57,058 nt of DNA. It comes from Nocardia miyunensis NBRC 108239 (GTDB lineage: Bacteria; Actinomycetota; Actinomycetes; Mycobacteriales; Mycobacteriaceae). Shown here in pieces: positions 1-9,085 of this stretch. The stretch is taken from NCBI RefSeq assembly GCF_001613065.1, contig NZ_BDBQ01000101.1, positions 1 to 57,058 on the forward strand. Direction: 5' to 3'. The stretch's first letter is position 1. Each line of letters starts with the position of its first letter. A program made the translations under genes and the position numbers. The notes below the pieces were generated by a model. The model was not told where the DNA came from. It ran no database searches and saw only the letters and a list, made by a program, of their open reading frames with translations.

Positions 1-1
1 C

Positions 2-190
2 TTCGGCATGGCCGACTGCGGTGTGTACGCGAACCGGGCGTCCTCGGAGGAGGTGCTGATGTGGATCAACCGTTTTCCCGAACACACCACGCTGAGCGTC
101 ATCTATCCGGACACGCCGGTGGCGCACGAGTCGGTGGACCGGTACATCACCGCGATGGCCGCGGTCTTCGCCGAGGTCGCCGCGGCCTGA
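2..190 (+). CDS. PapA-like acyltransferase, C-terminal fragment cut by window edge
   Basis: Only the last ~62 residues are inside the window; the reading frame enters at base 2. The segment with VLMWINRFPEHTTLSVIYPD aligns with the C-terminus of the complete condensation-domain protein at 23140-24558 (VYVWINRFPDVTTLSLVFPD). By that similarity it is a PapA-type acyltransferase, a CoA-dependent or carrier-dependent family that acylates trehalose or polyketide lipids in mycolic-acid bacteria. The catalytic HxxxDG region lies off the window. The next gene starts 33 bases downstream on the same strand, so the two are probably co-transcribed. Confidence 0.75.
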   Translation, partial: FGMADCGVYANRASSEEVLMWINRFPEHTTLSVIYPDTPVAHESVDRYITAMAAVFAEVAAA

Positions 191-222
191 ACGCGTATCC
201 GTTCACTCGACAGGAGTTCAAG

Positions 223-905
223 GTGCACACGGTCTTTCGCGACCCCGGCATCCCGGACGGCGAGCGGACCGCCTGCACCGTCCTGGTCGAGGACCGGCCC
301 GGACGGCTCGATCTGACCGGAGTGATCACCCGCGAGCGGGACGGCTACGCTTCGGTTATCGAGGCCCGTGCCGAGGCCGGGGATTTCGAGATGACGGTGC
401 ATCAGCGATTCCGCCGGTTCGAGCAGGGACTGCACGCCGAAAGCTATTGTGCCGAATCGCGATCCGGCGGAGTCGTGGTCTCCCGTGAGGAAGGCCGGTT
501 CCTGGGCGTGGCGCATCTGCAGTTCGGCGGGATGATCACACCGTTCCAGGCGAATGTGATGCCGCTGCTGGGCGGGCTGATCCTGTTGCGCGGCTTGGAC
601 TTCACCGAGGGCGCGGAGGAATCGGTGGATCTGTGGCTGGCCTACTCGGTTCATCTGCCGCTGTCCGCGCGGATCGAACAGTGCGCGAACATCGATGTCC
701 CCGCCGGGCGTATCCGCTGTCGGCAGGTGCGATTGCGACCCCGCCTACCGCAGCTGAACATGATGGCGGACAAGGTGATCGGCGCAATGCTGCCCCGGCG
801 GTGGCGCATTTCGAGGTGGCCGACCCGCACCGGATGGTGCGGCTCAGCTTCCCCGTCGGGCCCATGCCGTGGGATCCTCGGGCCGTGCTGGAGTTGTCGG
901 CTCAG
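223..905 (+). pseudogene. Unknown conserved-looking protein, frameshifted
   Basis: A GTG at 223 is preceded by CAGGAG at a suitable distance. The frame reads well as protein to about base 785 (ending MMADKVIGA). The plausible continuation then moves to another frame, with APAVAHFEVADPHRMVRLSF and PVGPMPWDPRAVLEL, to about base 905. One indel near 780-795 would explain this. No clean stop is found in the second frame before it runs into the convergent lipase gene, so the 3' end may also be damaged. I do not recognise the family. Position directly after the PapA-like gene suggests a lipid-related role, which is inference only. A sequencing error is the alternative explanation. Confidence 0.5.
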
Positions 906-2296
906 CGAGGCGTCGGCGTTGCGGCTACGGCCGGGCATTCGCTCGGAGCCGGACGTCCCTGGAGCCGCTCGTCCAGCCATTGGATCGCACCGATGAATCC
1001 GGCGAACATGCCGATCGCGTGCTCACCGGGCACCGTGCGGATCACCGCCCGCACCCCGCGCGCACACTGGCTGGTGAACAGATTCCGCGAATCCTGCTCC
1101 GGAATCCAGATGTCCCACGCCGCGTGATAGATGTACAGCGGTGCGGCGGAGGTCCGCCCGCGCAGATCCCACTCGGCGAAGATTCGTTGCGCCAGTGGAC
1201 TGTTCAGCGGATCGGCTATGGTGGTGGCGACCTGGACCGGGACGCCGGTCACCCCGAGCGGGCCGTTGCTGTCCCCGCAGGTGTCCTTCACCGGCGAGGT
1301 CGCGGCCCACCGGCCCAGATGGTTGAGATACCGCAGCAGTTCGGGATGTTCCCGCGCGGTCGCCAACGCCACCACCAGCAGGATTCCCGAGGCCATATTG
1401 CCGTTGAACTTGTGCGCGATATTCCGGAAATCGGTGACCAGACCACCGGTGGTGGCGCCCACCAGCGTCCCGTTCAGGTCCGGTGCGTACTCGCGCTGCA
1501 GCATCGCCGCCGCATAGGAGGCGATCGCCCCGCCGGAATAGCCGCCGATCGCGAATCGGCTGTGCGAGAACTGATCCGGCACCCGCGCACGCACGGCGCG
1601 GATGGCATCCAGCACGATGTGCCCGGCCACCTTCGGGTCCGCGTACGCCATGCGCGGTCCCTCGTGATCGGGGATCAGCACCGCGTAACCGCGAGAAAGG
1701 CCCCACCAGGTCGTCGGCGGAATCAGGTCTCCCACACTGAATTTCGAGTGCAGTCCGTGCGCCATCGCATAACTCGGCGTGCAGCGCGACCCGAGGGAGT
1801 TGATCGGCAGGGTATTCACCACCACCGGGCGTCCGCCGGGCCCGGTCCACTTCGCGGCCGGGATCACCAATGTCGCTGTGCCGAACGAGGGTTGGCCGTT
1901 GCCATCGGTGGTGCGGAACTTCAGCAGCAGCGCCCGCTGAATGGGCACCGCCGCGAGCAGGGTCGAGGTCGCGGTCACATCGCGTACCTCGACGATGTCG
2001 CCCGGATGTAGCTCGTTCAGGTTCGCGGGCCGGGAATCGAAGATCGGATCGCCGGTCGGCGGAGACAGCACCGCCCGCCACAGCGCCGCCAGATCCGGTG
2101 ACAGCTGGGCGTTCGGCGGCGAGGACGCCGCCGGAAGACCCGGTGCGGGAACGGTGTTGTCGATCCACTGCTGCGGACCGCTGGGGCCGGCGTCGGCGGG
2201 GGCCGCGGCGGCGAGGCCGGGAATCGGCGTCGTCAGCAGACACCCGGCCAACGTGGTGATCACAACTGTACGCAGAGACTTCACAATTCTTGCCAT
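902..2296 (-). CDS. Secreted lipase, LIP family (PF03583-like)
   Basis: A 464-residue protein when started at the ATG at 2296; an upstream in-frame ATG at 2350 would add 18 residues. The N-terminus is a classic signal peptide: basic MARIVKSLRT, a hydrophobic stretch, then an alanine-rich cleavage region. The nucleophile elbow IGGYSGGA places the catalytic serine near residue 254. A later D-rich segment (HAAWDIWIP) and PGEHAIG supply the likely Asp and His. This matches secreted actinobacterial LIP-type lipases, which hydrolyse acylglycerols outside the cell. It is convergent with the frameshifted gene to its left and divergent from the MFS gene to its right. Confidence 0.85.
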   Translation of the reverse strand: MARIVKSLRTVVITTLAGCLLTTPIPGLAAAAPADAGPSGPQQWIDNTVPAPGLPAASSPPNAQLSPDLAALWRAVLSPPTGDPIFDSRPANLNELHPGDIVEVRDVTATSTLLAAVPIQRALLLKFRTTDGNGQPSFGTATLVIPAAKWTGPGGRPVVVNTLPINSLGSRCTPSYAMAHGLHSKFSVGDLIPPTTWWGLSRGYAVLIPDHEGPRMAYADPKVAGHIVLDAIRAVRARVPDQFSHSRFAIGGYSGGAIASYAAAMLQREYAPDLNGTLVGATTGGLVTDFRNIAHKFNGNMASGILLVVALATAREHPELLRYLNHLGRWAATSPVKDTCGDSNGPLGVTGVPVQVATTIADPLNSPLAQRIFAEWDLRGRTSAAPLYIYHAAWDIWIPEQDSRNLFTSQCARGVRAVIRTVPGEHAIGMFAGFIGAIQWLDERLQGRPAPSECPAVAATPTPR

Positions 2297-2503
2297 TCGT
2301 CCGAAATGGGGAACCACCCGACCACGAACACGGTAGAAAAGGCCGCGCATCGCGGCCGGTGGGCGCGTGAATTCGTTGCGGGTTCACAGTAGCCGGTCAC
2401 CGGATTTGTGGTGTGCCAAGGTCTTCCCCGGAGCGGGTCGGGCGGCGAGGATCGCGCCGATACGCTCCAGCCGGACGTGTTCGGGGCAAGCAGTGATCGA
2501 GGT

Positions 2504-3955
2504 GTGGCCGTGGCCGGTATCGGTATTCGCAATCCCACAGCAGCCCTGCGCGGTGAAGTGGCCGCCTGGCTGACCTTCGCGTCCTGCCTGATCTCGGTGT
2601 TCATGCAGATGATCGATGTGACCATCGTGAACACCGCACTGCCGGATATCACCCGGGATCTGGCCGCCTCGCCGTCGGCTCAGCTGCTGGTGATCTCGGG
2701 ATACTCCCTCGCGTTCGCCTGTACCTTGCTGACCGCCGCGCGGCTGGGTGCGCTGTGGGGTCGTCGGCGGCTGTTCCTGGCGGCCGCTGTGGCATTCACG
2801 GCGGCCTCGATCTGGTGCGGAATGTCCACCGGAGCAACCGAATTGGTGATCGCCCGCGTCGTCCAGGGGATCGCGGGAGGTGCGATGGCCGCGCAGACCC
2901 TGGCGATCCTGGCGGCCAGCTTCCCGCGTAGTCGTCATCCGCAGGTGTTCGCGCTGTACGGACTGGCCGCGGGCGGGGCGGGGATGATCGGTCCCATTCT
3001 GGGCGGAATCCTGCTGACGCTGAACCTGTTCGGCCTGGGCTGGCACTGGGTGTTCCTGATCAACCTGCCGCTGGGCATCGTGGCCCTCGCGCTCGCGGCG
3101 CGTTTCCTGCACGTCGGGGCCGAATCCGGCAGTGAGCGTTTGGATCTGGGCGGGGTGGTGCTGTCGGCGGCGAGCCTGCTGGCGCTGCTGTACGCGCTGG
3201 CCGACGTCCAGCAGCACGGGTGGCGGGCGATGTCGGTGGGCATCGTTGTCGCGGCGATCGCGCTCGGCGCGGGATTCCTTGTGTACCAACGTCTTCTGAT
3301 CCGCCGCGGCCGGGGGCCGCTGATGCGCCCGGACCTGTTCGGCAACCGCGGATTCGCCGTCGGCTCGGTGCTGGTGACCGGATTCTTCGGCATGTTCACC
3401 GCTTTCGTGTTCGCCGCCTCCATCACCCTGCAGGACGAACTGCACTTCTCCGCGCTGCGCACCGGCATCGCGATGACGGTGTTCGCACTGGGCGCGGGTG
3501 CGGGCGCGCTCGCGGCGCCACTGCTGGTGCGGCGCTGGGGAGTTCGCTCACTGGCCGGGGGCATCGCCCTGTACGCCGGATGTATGGCCGTGGCCGCGGT
3601 GTATCTGGTCCTGACCGGCGGTGCGGTCAGCGTCGCGCTGACGGTGGTCCCGGTCTTCGTCTCGGGGCTGGGCGTGGGGGTGTTCGGGCTGCAGTTGCAG
3701 CCGGTGATGCTCGCCGGCCTGGATCAGGGGCAGATGGGGGAGACCTCGGGTCTGTTGCCCACCCTCGAACAGATCGGCAACGCGGTCGGCCTGGCGGTGC
3801 TGAGCACGGTGTTCTTCCGCGCGCACACCCTCGGCGGGAGTGTCGCCATGTTCGCCGCGATCGCCGTGGTGGCCGCGGGGCTGGCCGGGGTGACGTTTCT
3901 GCTGCCCGAACCGCCGCGGCACGAGGATGCTCTCACCGATTCAGCGCCGCGCTGA
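2504..3955 (+). CDS. MFS exporter, DHA2 (EmrB/QacA-like) family
   Basis: About 483 residues with 14 predicted hydrophobic segments. The DHA2 hallmark near the N-terminus reads MQMIDVTIVNTALPDI, and the loop 2-3 motif appears as RLGALWGRRRLF. The frame is open upstream to 2408, but the GTG at 2504 (or 2510) places the start as in the paralogue at 24561, whose opening residues are similar. The family exports drugs or lipids by proton antiport. Association with PapA-like and mycolyltransferase genes, here and again at 21.8-26.2 kb, suggests export of an acylated glycolipid (inference). Its 3' end overlaps the convergent mycolyltransferase gene by 23 bases. Confidence 0.85.
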   Translation: MAVAGIGIRNPTAALRGEVAAWLTFASCLISVFMQMIDVTIVNTALPDITRDLAASPSAQLLVISGYSLAFACTLLTAARLGALWGRRRLFLAAAVAFTAASIWCGMSTGATELVIARVVQGIAGGAMAAQTLAILAASFPRSRHPQVFALYGLAAGGAGMIGPILGGILLTLNLFGLGWHWVFLINLPLGIVALALAARFLHVGAESGSERLDLGGVVLSAASLLALLYALADVQQHGWRAMSVGIVVAAIALGAGFLVYQRLLIRRGRGPLMRPDLFGNRGFAVGSVLVTGFFGMFTAFVFAASITLQDELHFSALRTGIAMTVFALGAGAGALAAPLLVRRWGVRSLAGGIALYAGCMAVAAVYLVLTGGAVSVALTVVPVFVSGLGVGVFGLQLQPVMLAGLDQGQMGETSGLLPTLEQIGNAVGLAVLSTVFFRAHTLGGSVAMFAAIAVVAAGLAGVTFLLPEPPRHEDALTDSAPR

Positions 3956-5012
3956 GCGTGGGCCACGCATTGTGCAGATCGCGCTGCCAGTAGCCCCACG
4001 AGTGGGTGCCGTCCGGCCGCAGCACCACCGTCGCCGGAATCCGCAACCGCCGTAACCGATCTCGCAACTCCTGCGTGCATCGCCCGGTCAGCGCGTCCAG
4101 GATGCCGCCGACCAGGAGCTGATCGCCCAGCTTCATCGGGTTGTGCCCGATGCCAGGCCCGTCCAGGGTGTCCAGCGGGCCGGGCAGGCCGTTCCCGGAC
4201 ACGACGTACAGCGCCAGCCCGCGCAACCGGTCCGCGTGCAGATACGGATCGTTGGCCGCCCACGCCGGATCGGTGGGCGGGCCCCACATGTTCAGGCTGT
4301 CGCCGCCGGTCGCGGTGACGATCGTGTCGACCATGAGCTGCCCGAGCGGATCGCTGGTGCGCACACAACCGCTGAACGACCCCACCCCGCGATACAGCTC
4401 CGGCGCGGCCAGGGCCAGCTGGAACACCGACACTCCCGCCATCGACAGACCCGCGATCGCGTTCGCCCCCGATCCGCCGAACGCCGAATCGATGATCGGC
4501 GGCAGTTCCCGGGTGAGGAAGGTGGTCCAGCGCTGGCGGCCGTGCACCGGATCGTCGGCGTGCCAGTCGGCGAAGAAACTGCCCGCCCCGCCGACCGGCA
4601 TGACGACGGTGACCTGCTTGTCCGCGAAGAACCGCGCCGCGTCGGTGCGGGTCAGCCAGTTGCCGCCCCCGCTCCAGCCGCTCGGACTGCCGCCGCCGTC
4701 TATGCCGTTGAGCAGGTACAGCACCGGCGCGCGGCGTGAAATATCCGGTGGTGGAAGAACTTCCACGGATATCACGCGCCGCATGGCGGCGGAGTGGACG
4801 GTCAGCTCCACCACCCGTCCGCGCCCGGCCACGGCGGTGAGCAGATGTGATCCATCGGGTCCGGGACGGGCGTGCGCTGATGCGGCCGAGACGGCATCGG
4901 CGGGGACGGCCCGAGCGGGAGCCATCGCCTGGCCGCACGTCAGCACCGCCGCCGCGCACACCGCGACGAGGCGGAATCGGTACGAGCGACGGAGCCCGGT
5001 CGGACGATGCAC
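3933..5012 (-). CDS. Antigen-85-like mycolyltransferase / esterase, secreted (copy A)
   Basis: 359 residues from a GTG at 5012, which follows GGGAGG at ideal spacing; the frame is open far upstream, so this ribosome site decides the start. A signal peptide precedes the mature alpha/beta hydrolase domain (PF00756). The nucleophile motif GLSMAG has Ser near residue 190. The C-terminal GTHSWGYWQ has the catalytic His near 337, matching the HSWxYW signature of antigen 85 proteins. These transfer mycolic acids onto trehalose and arabinogalactan in the envelope. A second copy of nearly equal length lies at 21814-22896. Divergent from the ligase gene at 5268. Confidence 0.88.
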   Translation of the reverse strand: MHRPTGLRRSYRFRLVAVCAAAVLTCGQAMAPARAVPADAVSAASAHARPGPDGSHLLTAVAGRGRVVELTVHSAAMRRVISVEVLPPPDISRRAPVLYLLNGIDGGGSPSGWSGGGNWLTRTDAARFFADKQVTVVMPVGGAGSFFADWHADDPVHGRQRWTTFLTRELPPIIDSAFGGSGANAIAGLSMAGVSVFQLALAAPELYRGVGSFSGCVRTSDPLGQLMVDTIVTATGGDSLNMWGPPTDPAWAANDPYLHADRLRGLALYVVSGNGLPGPLDTLDGPGIGHNPMKLGDQLLVGGILDALTGRCTQELRDRLRRLRIPATVVLRPDGTHSWGYWQRDLHNAWPTLSAALNR

Positions 5013-5267
5013 GCGACGCCTCCCACTTGCCGGACACGATGGCAGCGACGCTAGGAGCCCGTTCGGCGCGGGACAAGATTTCCGCCCGCCCCTTGGGTTT
5101 TCCGCCAATCCGGGGCCGAAGGCATTGGCCGGGACCACAATCGGCCGAACGTGGTGGAGAAGTCCGCGATCGCGCCACTGTGACGGACGCGGACCGTGCC
5201 CGGCGGGTGCTGTGAATTCTCCGAAGGCGGTGGTGATCGCTCGATGCGGAGGTGAATATTCGGCAAC

Positions 5268-7427
5268 ATGGGTCTGCACGCCTGGAACGAGGAGTACGAC
5301 CTTGGTCACCGATATCGTGGAGTGACCGCGGATATGCCGGTCGCCCGAAACACAGTGTGGCAGTTGCTGACCGAACCCGCCACTTATGCGCGGCTGTTCA
5401 CCGGAATCGGCGCCTGCGATCCCGTGGAGGCGATCGGCGGCCTGCCGCAATGGCAGGTGCGGGTCGGCGGGCCGCACACCGAGGTACGCACCCTGACGAT
5501 CGGGCTGCTCGACGGCGGTCGCGGCCGGCGGTTCGAACTGCGGTGCGCGGCTGTAGGCAGTTTCGTCGCGGTGCGGTTGCGACAGCGCGAGGACGACGTG
5601 CGGGTGACGGTGACCTATTTCGCGCCGGGCCGCATCCATCCCGCGGTCGCCGCCCTGAACAACGATCAGCTCGAAGCATGGACCCACGACGGGCTGGGGC
5701 GGCTGGTACAGCTGGCGCGGGGATCGGAGACCTCGATCGTGGTCAACGGCCAGGATTCGGCGCTGTCGTTCCGTGCGGCGGTGCTCCGGCAGATGGTCGC
5801 CTCCGGTGTGGTGCGCACGTACCGGCCCGATCACGGTGCGCGGCAGATCGGTTCGCTGGCCACCTGGGGTTTCACCCTGGGTGGCGGATACGCCGCGGCG
5901 GCGGCCAGAGAACCCGACGGCGCGGCGATCGTCGATCGCGACGGCGTGCGCAGCTTCACCGAGATGCACGAACGAACCCGGGCGCTGGCGGGTGCGATGT
6001 CCGAGAAGCTCGGGCTGACCTCCCGCGACGCGGTGGGACTGCTGGCCCGCAATCACGCCGGTGCGGTCGAAACCATGGTCGCCGCAGGCAAACTCGGCGT
6101 CGACGTGGTGCTGCTCAATGCGGGCCTGTCGCCCCGGCAGCTCGAGGAGACCGTGCAGCGGCATCGTCTCACCACGCTGTTCGTCGATGACTGCCTGGAC
6201 CCGCTGATCCGCTACCTGAACTCCGATGTGCATCGCTACCGCACCGATTGCGTTGCGGCCGAACAGTATCGCGCACCGGCCGACCCGGCGCGGATCGGCA
6301 TCGACGAGCTGATCGCCCTCGGGCACAACGAATTCCGTCGTCCGCCCAGGCCCGGCCGATTGATCGTGCTGACCTCCGGAACCAGCGGCGCGCCCAAAGG
6401 CGCCAGGCGGCCGCATCCGAAGGGCTTCGGCACCGTGGCCGCGCTGCTGTCCCGGATTCCGTGGCAGATGAACGAGACCATGGTGATTCCCGCGCCGCTG
6501 TTTCACACCTGGGGCCTGGCCGCGCTGCAACTGAGTACCGCACTGCGCGCGACGGTGGTGCTACAGGAGGAGTTCGACGCCCGTGAATGCCTGCGACTGG
6601 TTGCCGAGAACCATGCCAGCACACTGATTCTCGTGCCGACCATGGTGCAGCGCATCCTGGATCTGCCGGTGGCCGAGCGCGCCCGGTACGACACCTCGAG
6701 CCTGCGCGTGGTCGCCAGTTGCGGTGCGCCGCTGACCGCGGCGACCGTGCTGCGGTTCGCCGACGTGTTCGGCGAGATCCTCTACAACGTCTACGGATCC
6801 ACCGAGGTCTCCTGGGCGACGATCGCCACCCCCGAGGATCTGCGCATCTCGCCGACCACCGCGGGCCGACCGCCGCTGGGCACGAGAATCGCTGTGCTGG
6901 ACCAGGATCGGCGTCCGGTGCCGATCGGGGCGACCGGCCGGATCTTCGTCGGCAACCGCATGCTGTTCGACGGCTACGTCAACTACGCGCCGCCCGAAGA
7001 ATCCGACGGCCTGCTGGACACCGGCGATCTGGGCTACCTCGACGCCGCGGGCCGCCTGTTCATCGCCGGGCGCGGTGACGAGATGATCATCTCTGGCGGC
7101 GAGAACGTCTTCCCGCGCCCGGTGGAGGAGGCGCTGTCCTATCTGCCGCAGATCACCGACGTGGCCGTGGTCGGAGTGCCCGATCACGAATTCGGCCAGC
7201 GCCTGGCCGCTTACGTGGTCAAACGCGAGGGTTCGGGCCTGGACTCGGACATGATCCGCACCTACATCCGCAACCGTCTCAGCAGATTCTCGGTACCCCG
7301 CGACGTCACCTTCCTGGAATCCCTGCCGCGCGGAGAGACCGGCAAGATCATCAAACGCCTGCTGTCGGGCGAATACCTGCCCGGCTCACCCGCTTTCGCG
7401 GACGGTCTACCGGACAGCGGTTCCTGA
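5268..7427 (+). CDS. Acyl-CoA ligase (FadD2/FadD12-like) with N-terminal SRPBCC-like domain
   Basis: 719 residues, about 150 more than usual FadD proteins. Residues ~1-155 look like an SRPBCC polyketide-cyclase/ligand-binding fold (VTADMPVARNTVWQLLTEPA, later VTVTYFAPGRIHP). The adenylation domain follows: P-loop LTSGTSGAPKG near 367, YGSTEVSW near 508, DTGDLGYLD and the RGDEMIISGGEN hinge near 583-615, and the catalytic lysine context GETGKIIK near 691. All core catalytic residues appear intact. The reaction would be ATP-dependent CoA activation of a fatty acid or other carboxylate. The added domain may bind or present the hydrophobic substrate (inference). Followed 15 bases later by a convergent gene. 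Confidence 0.85.
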   Translation: MGLHAWNEEYDLGHRYRGVTADMPVARNTVWQLLTEPATYARLFTGIGACDPVEAIGGLPQWQVRVGGPHTEVRTLTIGLLDGGRGRRFELRCAAVGSFVAVRLRQREDDVRVTVTYFAPGRIHPAVAALNNDQLEAWTHDGLGRLVQLARGSETSIVVNGQDSALSFRAAVLRQMVASGVVRTYRPDHGARQIGSLATWGFTLGGGYAAAAAREPDGAAIVDRDGVRSFTEMHERTRALAGAMSEKLGLTSRDAVGLLARNHAGAVETMVAAGKLGVDVVLLNAGLSPRQLEETVQRHRLTTLFVDDCLDPLIRYLNSDVHRYRTDCVAAEQYRAPADPARIGIDELIALGHNEFRRPPRPGRLIVLTSGTSGAPKGARRPHPKGFGTVAALLSRIPWQMNETMVIPAPLFHTWGLAALQLSTALRATVVLQEEFDARECLRLVAENHASTLILVPTMVQRILDLPVAERARYDTSSLRVVASCGAPLTAATVLRFADVFGEILYNVYGSTEVSWATIATPEDLRISPTTAGRPPLGTRIAVLDQDRRPVPIGATGRIFVGNRMLFDGYVNYAPPEESDGLLDTGDLGYLDAAGRLFIAGRGDEMIISGGENVFPRPVEEALSYLPQITDVAVVGVPDHEFGQRLAAYVVKREGSGLDSDMIRTYIRNRLSRFSVPRDVTFLESLPRGETGKIIKRLLSGEYLPGSPAFADGLPDSGS

Positions 7428-7442
7428 CCGGCACAACGGTTC

Positions 7443-8699
7443 TCATTGCAGTGCGCGGAACTCGTCCACCCACTGGGTCGTCTGCCCGGGCAGTCCGCCC
7501 GGCTGCGAACGCACGGTGTACGGGCAGAACAGACTGTTGAGCATCCAAGGCGTCGAGCCTCGTCCGAAGTGCGCGACCATCGCGGTGTCCTCGGTGACGC
7601 CGTAGGCGGCCGCGGCGAGCTTTCCGGTGCCGCGGAACTTGCCGACCTGATCGGACAGGAAGGACCTGTTGTTCGCGAACCACGGCGACATCAGCAGGAA
7701 ATCGTTCCACTTCTGTTGCGGGAAAGGATTTTCGATCGCCTCCTGGATGACCTGCCACACCAATGTGCCCGCGGGCAGGTGGTAGTGCGAGGCGAACTCC
7801 GCGGAGATCTTGTCGCCGAGATGTTTCTTGTAGAGCAGCACGAGCGAGAACTCGGTGGCCAGGAACGTCTGGTCCGCCCGGAGCCTGGGCAGGACGTAAT
7901 CCAGATACGCCTGGCCCGCCGCGACATCGGGCAGATGCGGGTGCATATCGGTACCGGCGACGGCCGGAGTGTCGTGCACGAACTTCATCCAGCGGTCGGT
8001 AGTGGTTGTGCGCCAAGACTTCTCGTTCAGATGATTGAGCGCGCCCATGTAGATCCTGGTCTTGCTTCCCGACCCGCCGTGCTGATCGCGATAGGCGATG
8101 ACGCGCTGCGCGATGGCCTCGTAGAACACGTTGAGCGCCGGATCGTTCCGGTTCCGGCATTCGATGAACGGCTCGTTGCCGACCGCGAGGATGTCCACCG
8201 TGCCCATCACGGCAGCGAGCACCGCGTCGACCCGCCGCTGCGCCGTCGCCATCTCGGCACTGCCCGGGGTGGGTACGGCCTGATCGAAGTAGGGGAACTT
8301 CAGCGACAGCATCGTCCCGTATCCGCGCCCGGCGGCATCGAGCAGCGTACTGATCGGCCGCTGTGTGTTCACCGCGCCCTTGTCGGCGTCGGGCACCGGA
8401 AAGAAGGCCCGCAACCAGCTCGCCTGCACCGCCTCGAGTTCGGCGAAATTCGACCAGTCCGAAGCGCCGTTGATATTGGCCCCGAGCACATTTCGCGGTG
8501 GTGGAGCGGTGATGCGGGTAGCGCTCGTGTTCCGCGGCGCGCTGCTGCCGGGCCCGCTCGCGACATCGGCACAGGCCGTCACACCGAATCCCGTCACACC
8601 GGCCGCCGCTGCCGCGAACGCCCCGGTCAAGCCGAGAGCACGTCGTCGCGAGAGCATTGTCGTGGTGTCCCCGGGGGCCGGGATGGTCGGCTCGGCCAT
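7443..8699 (-). CDS. Glycosidase-like TIM-barrel lipoprotein with Tat-type signal
   Basis: 418 residues from the ATG at 8699, which is preceded by GAAGGAG. The N-terminus has a twin-arginine motif (SRRRALGLTG), a hydrophobic stretch and a lipobox-like VTAC, so it is probably a Tat-exported lipoprotein. The fold looks like a clan GH-A barrel: ILAVGNEPF places a putative acid/base Glu near 176 and FLATEFS a putative nucleophile Glu near 283. I cannot name the substrate or GH family. An alternative ATG at 8657 would still keep the twin-arginine motif. The 5' flank carries a degenerate copy of its own ribosome-site region. Confidence 0.7.
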   Translation of the reverse strand: MAEPTIPAPGDTTTMLSRRRALGLTGAFAAAAAGVTGFGVTACADVASGPGSSAPRNTSATRITAPPPRNVLGANINGASDWSNFAELEAVQASWLRAFFPVPDADKGAVNTQRPISTLLDAAGRGYGTMLSLKFPYFDQAVPTPGSAEMATAQRRVDAVLAAVMGTVDILAVGNEPFIECRNRNDPALNVFYEAIAQRVIAYRDQHGGSGSKTRIYMGALNHLNEKSWRTTTTDRWMKFVHDTPAVAGTDMHPHLPDVAAGQAYLDYVLPRLRADQTFLATEFSLVLLYKKHLGDKISAEFASHYHLPAGTLVWQVIQEAIENPFPQQKWNDFLLMSPWFANNRSFLSDQVGKFRGTGKLAAAAYGVTEDTAMVAHFGRGSTPWMLNSLFCPYTVRSQPGGLPGQTTQWVDEFRALQ

Positions 8700-8853
8700 A
8701 CGTCTCCTTCGTCGTGCTGCGGTCCAGTGCGTGCCGACGCCCCGACCGCGCGGTCACCAGAGTGGTCCGCCGATGTGTCCTGGGGGCCGGACTGGTTGGC
8801 TCGTACGTGAGCGTCCTTCGCCGGTCACAAGGCACGTGCCGACGACCCGGACC
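8665..8853. repeat. Degenerate direct repeat, ~110-bp offset, duplicating the 5' end of the glycosidase-like gene
   Basis: Copy 1 (about 8665-8748) covers the start codon, ribosome site and first codons of the gene at 8699. Copy 2 (about 8775-8853) shows the same order of landmarks: GTGTCC then GGGGGCCGG, TTGGCTCG, CGTCCTTCG and CGTGCCGACG. Several small indels and substitutions separate them. The second copy no longer carries a start codon. It fills part of the otherwise gene-free stretch 8700-9208. Confidence 0.6.
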
Positions 8854-8881
8854 ACCTCGTTGCGGCCGGGCCGTCGGCACG
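8835..8881. repeat. 16-bp inverted repeat hairpin upstream of the glycosidase-like gene
   Basis: The left arm CGTGCCGACGACCCGG (8835-8850) and right arm CCGGGCCGTCGGCACG (8866-8881) pair at 15 of 16 positions around a 15-base loop. No T-run follows on either strand, so a simple intrinsic terminator is unlikely. It lies between the aldo/keto reductase and the glycosidase-like gene, both on the minus strand. Confidence 0.5.
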
Positions 8882-9085
8882 GGACACGACCCTAGGTTCA
8901 CCCGCGCGATATCGCATCCCGAGACATTCGGTGGTCCGGCGGCAGAATCCGTCGTCCGGTATGTGACCAGGATGTGCTCAGCGCTCGACGCCTGATCGCA
9001 TCCCGAAGATCGCGCGATTCTGCGCTCTCCGAGCGAGACTCGACCAGGTGCAGTGCGCGTCATCGGCCGGAGCGGGCGACTGCGG

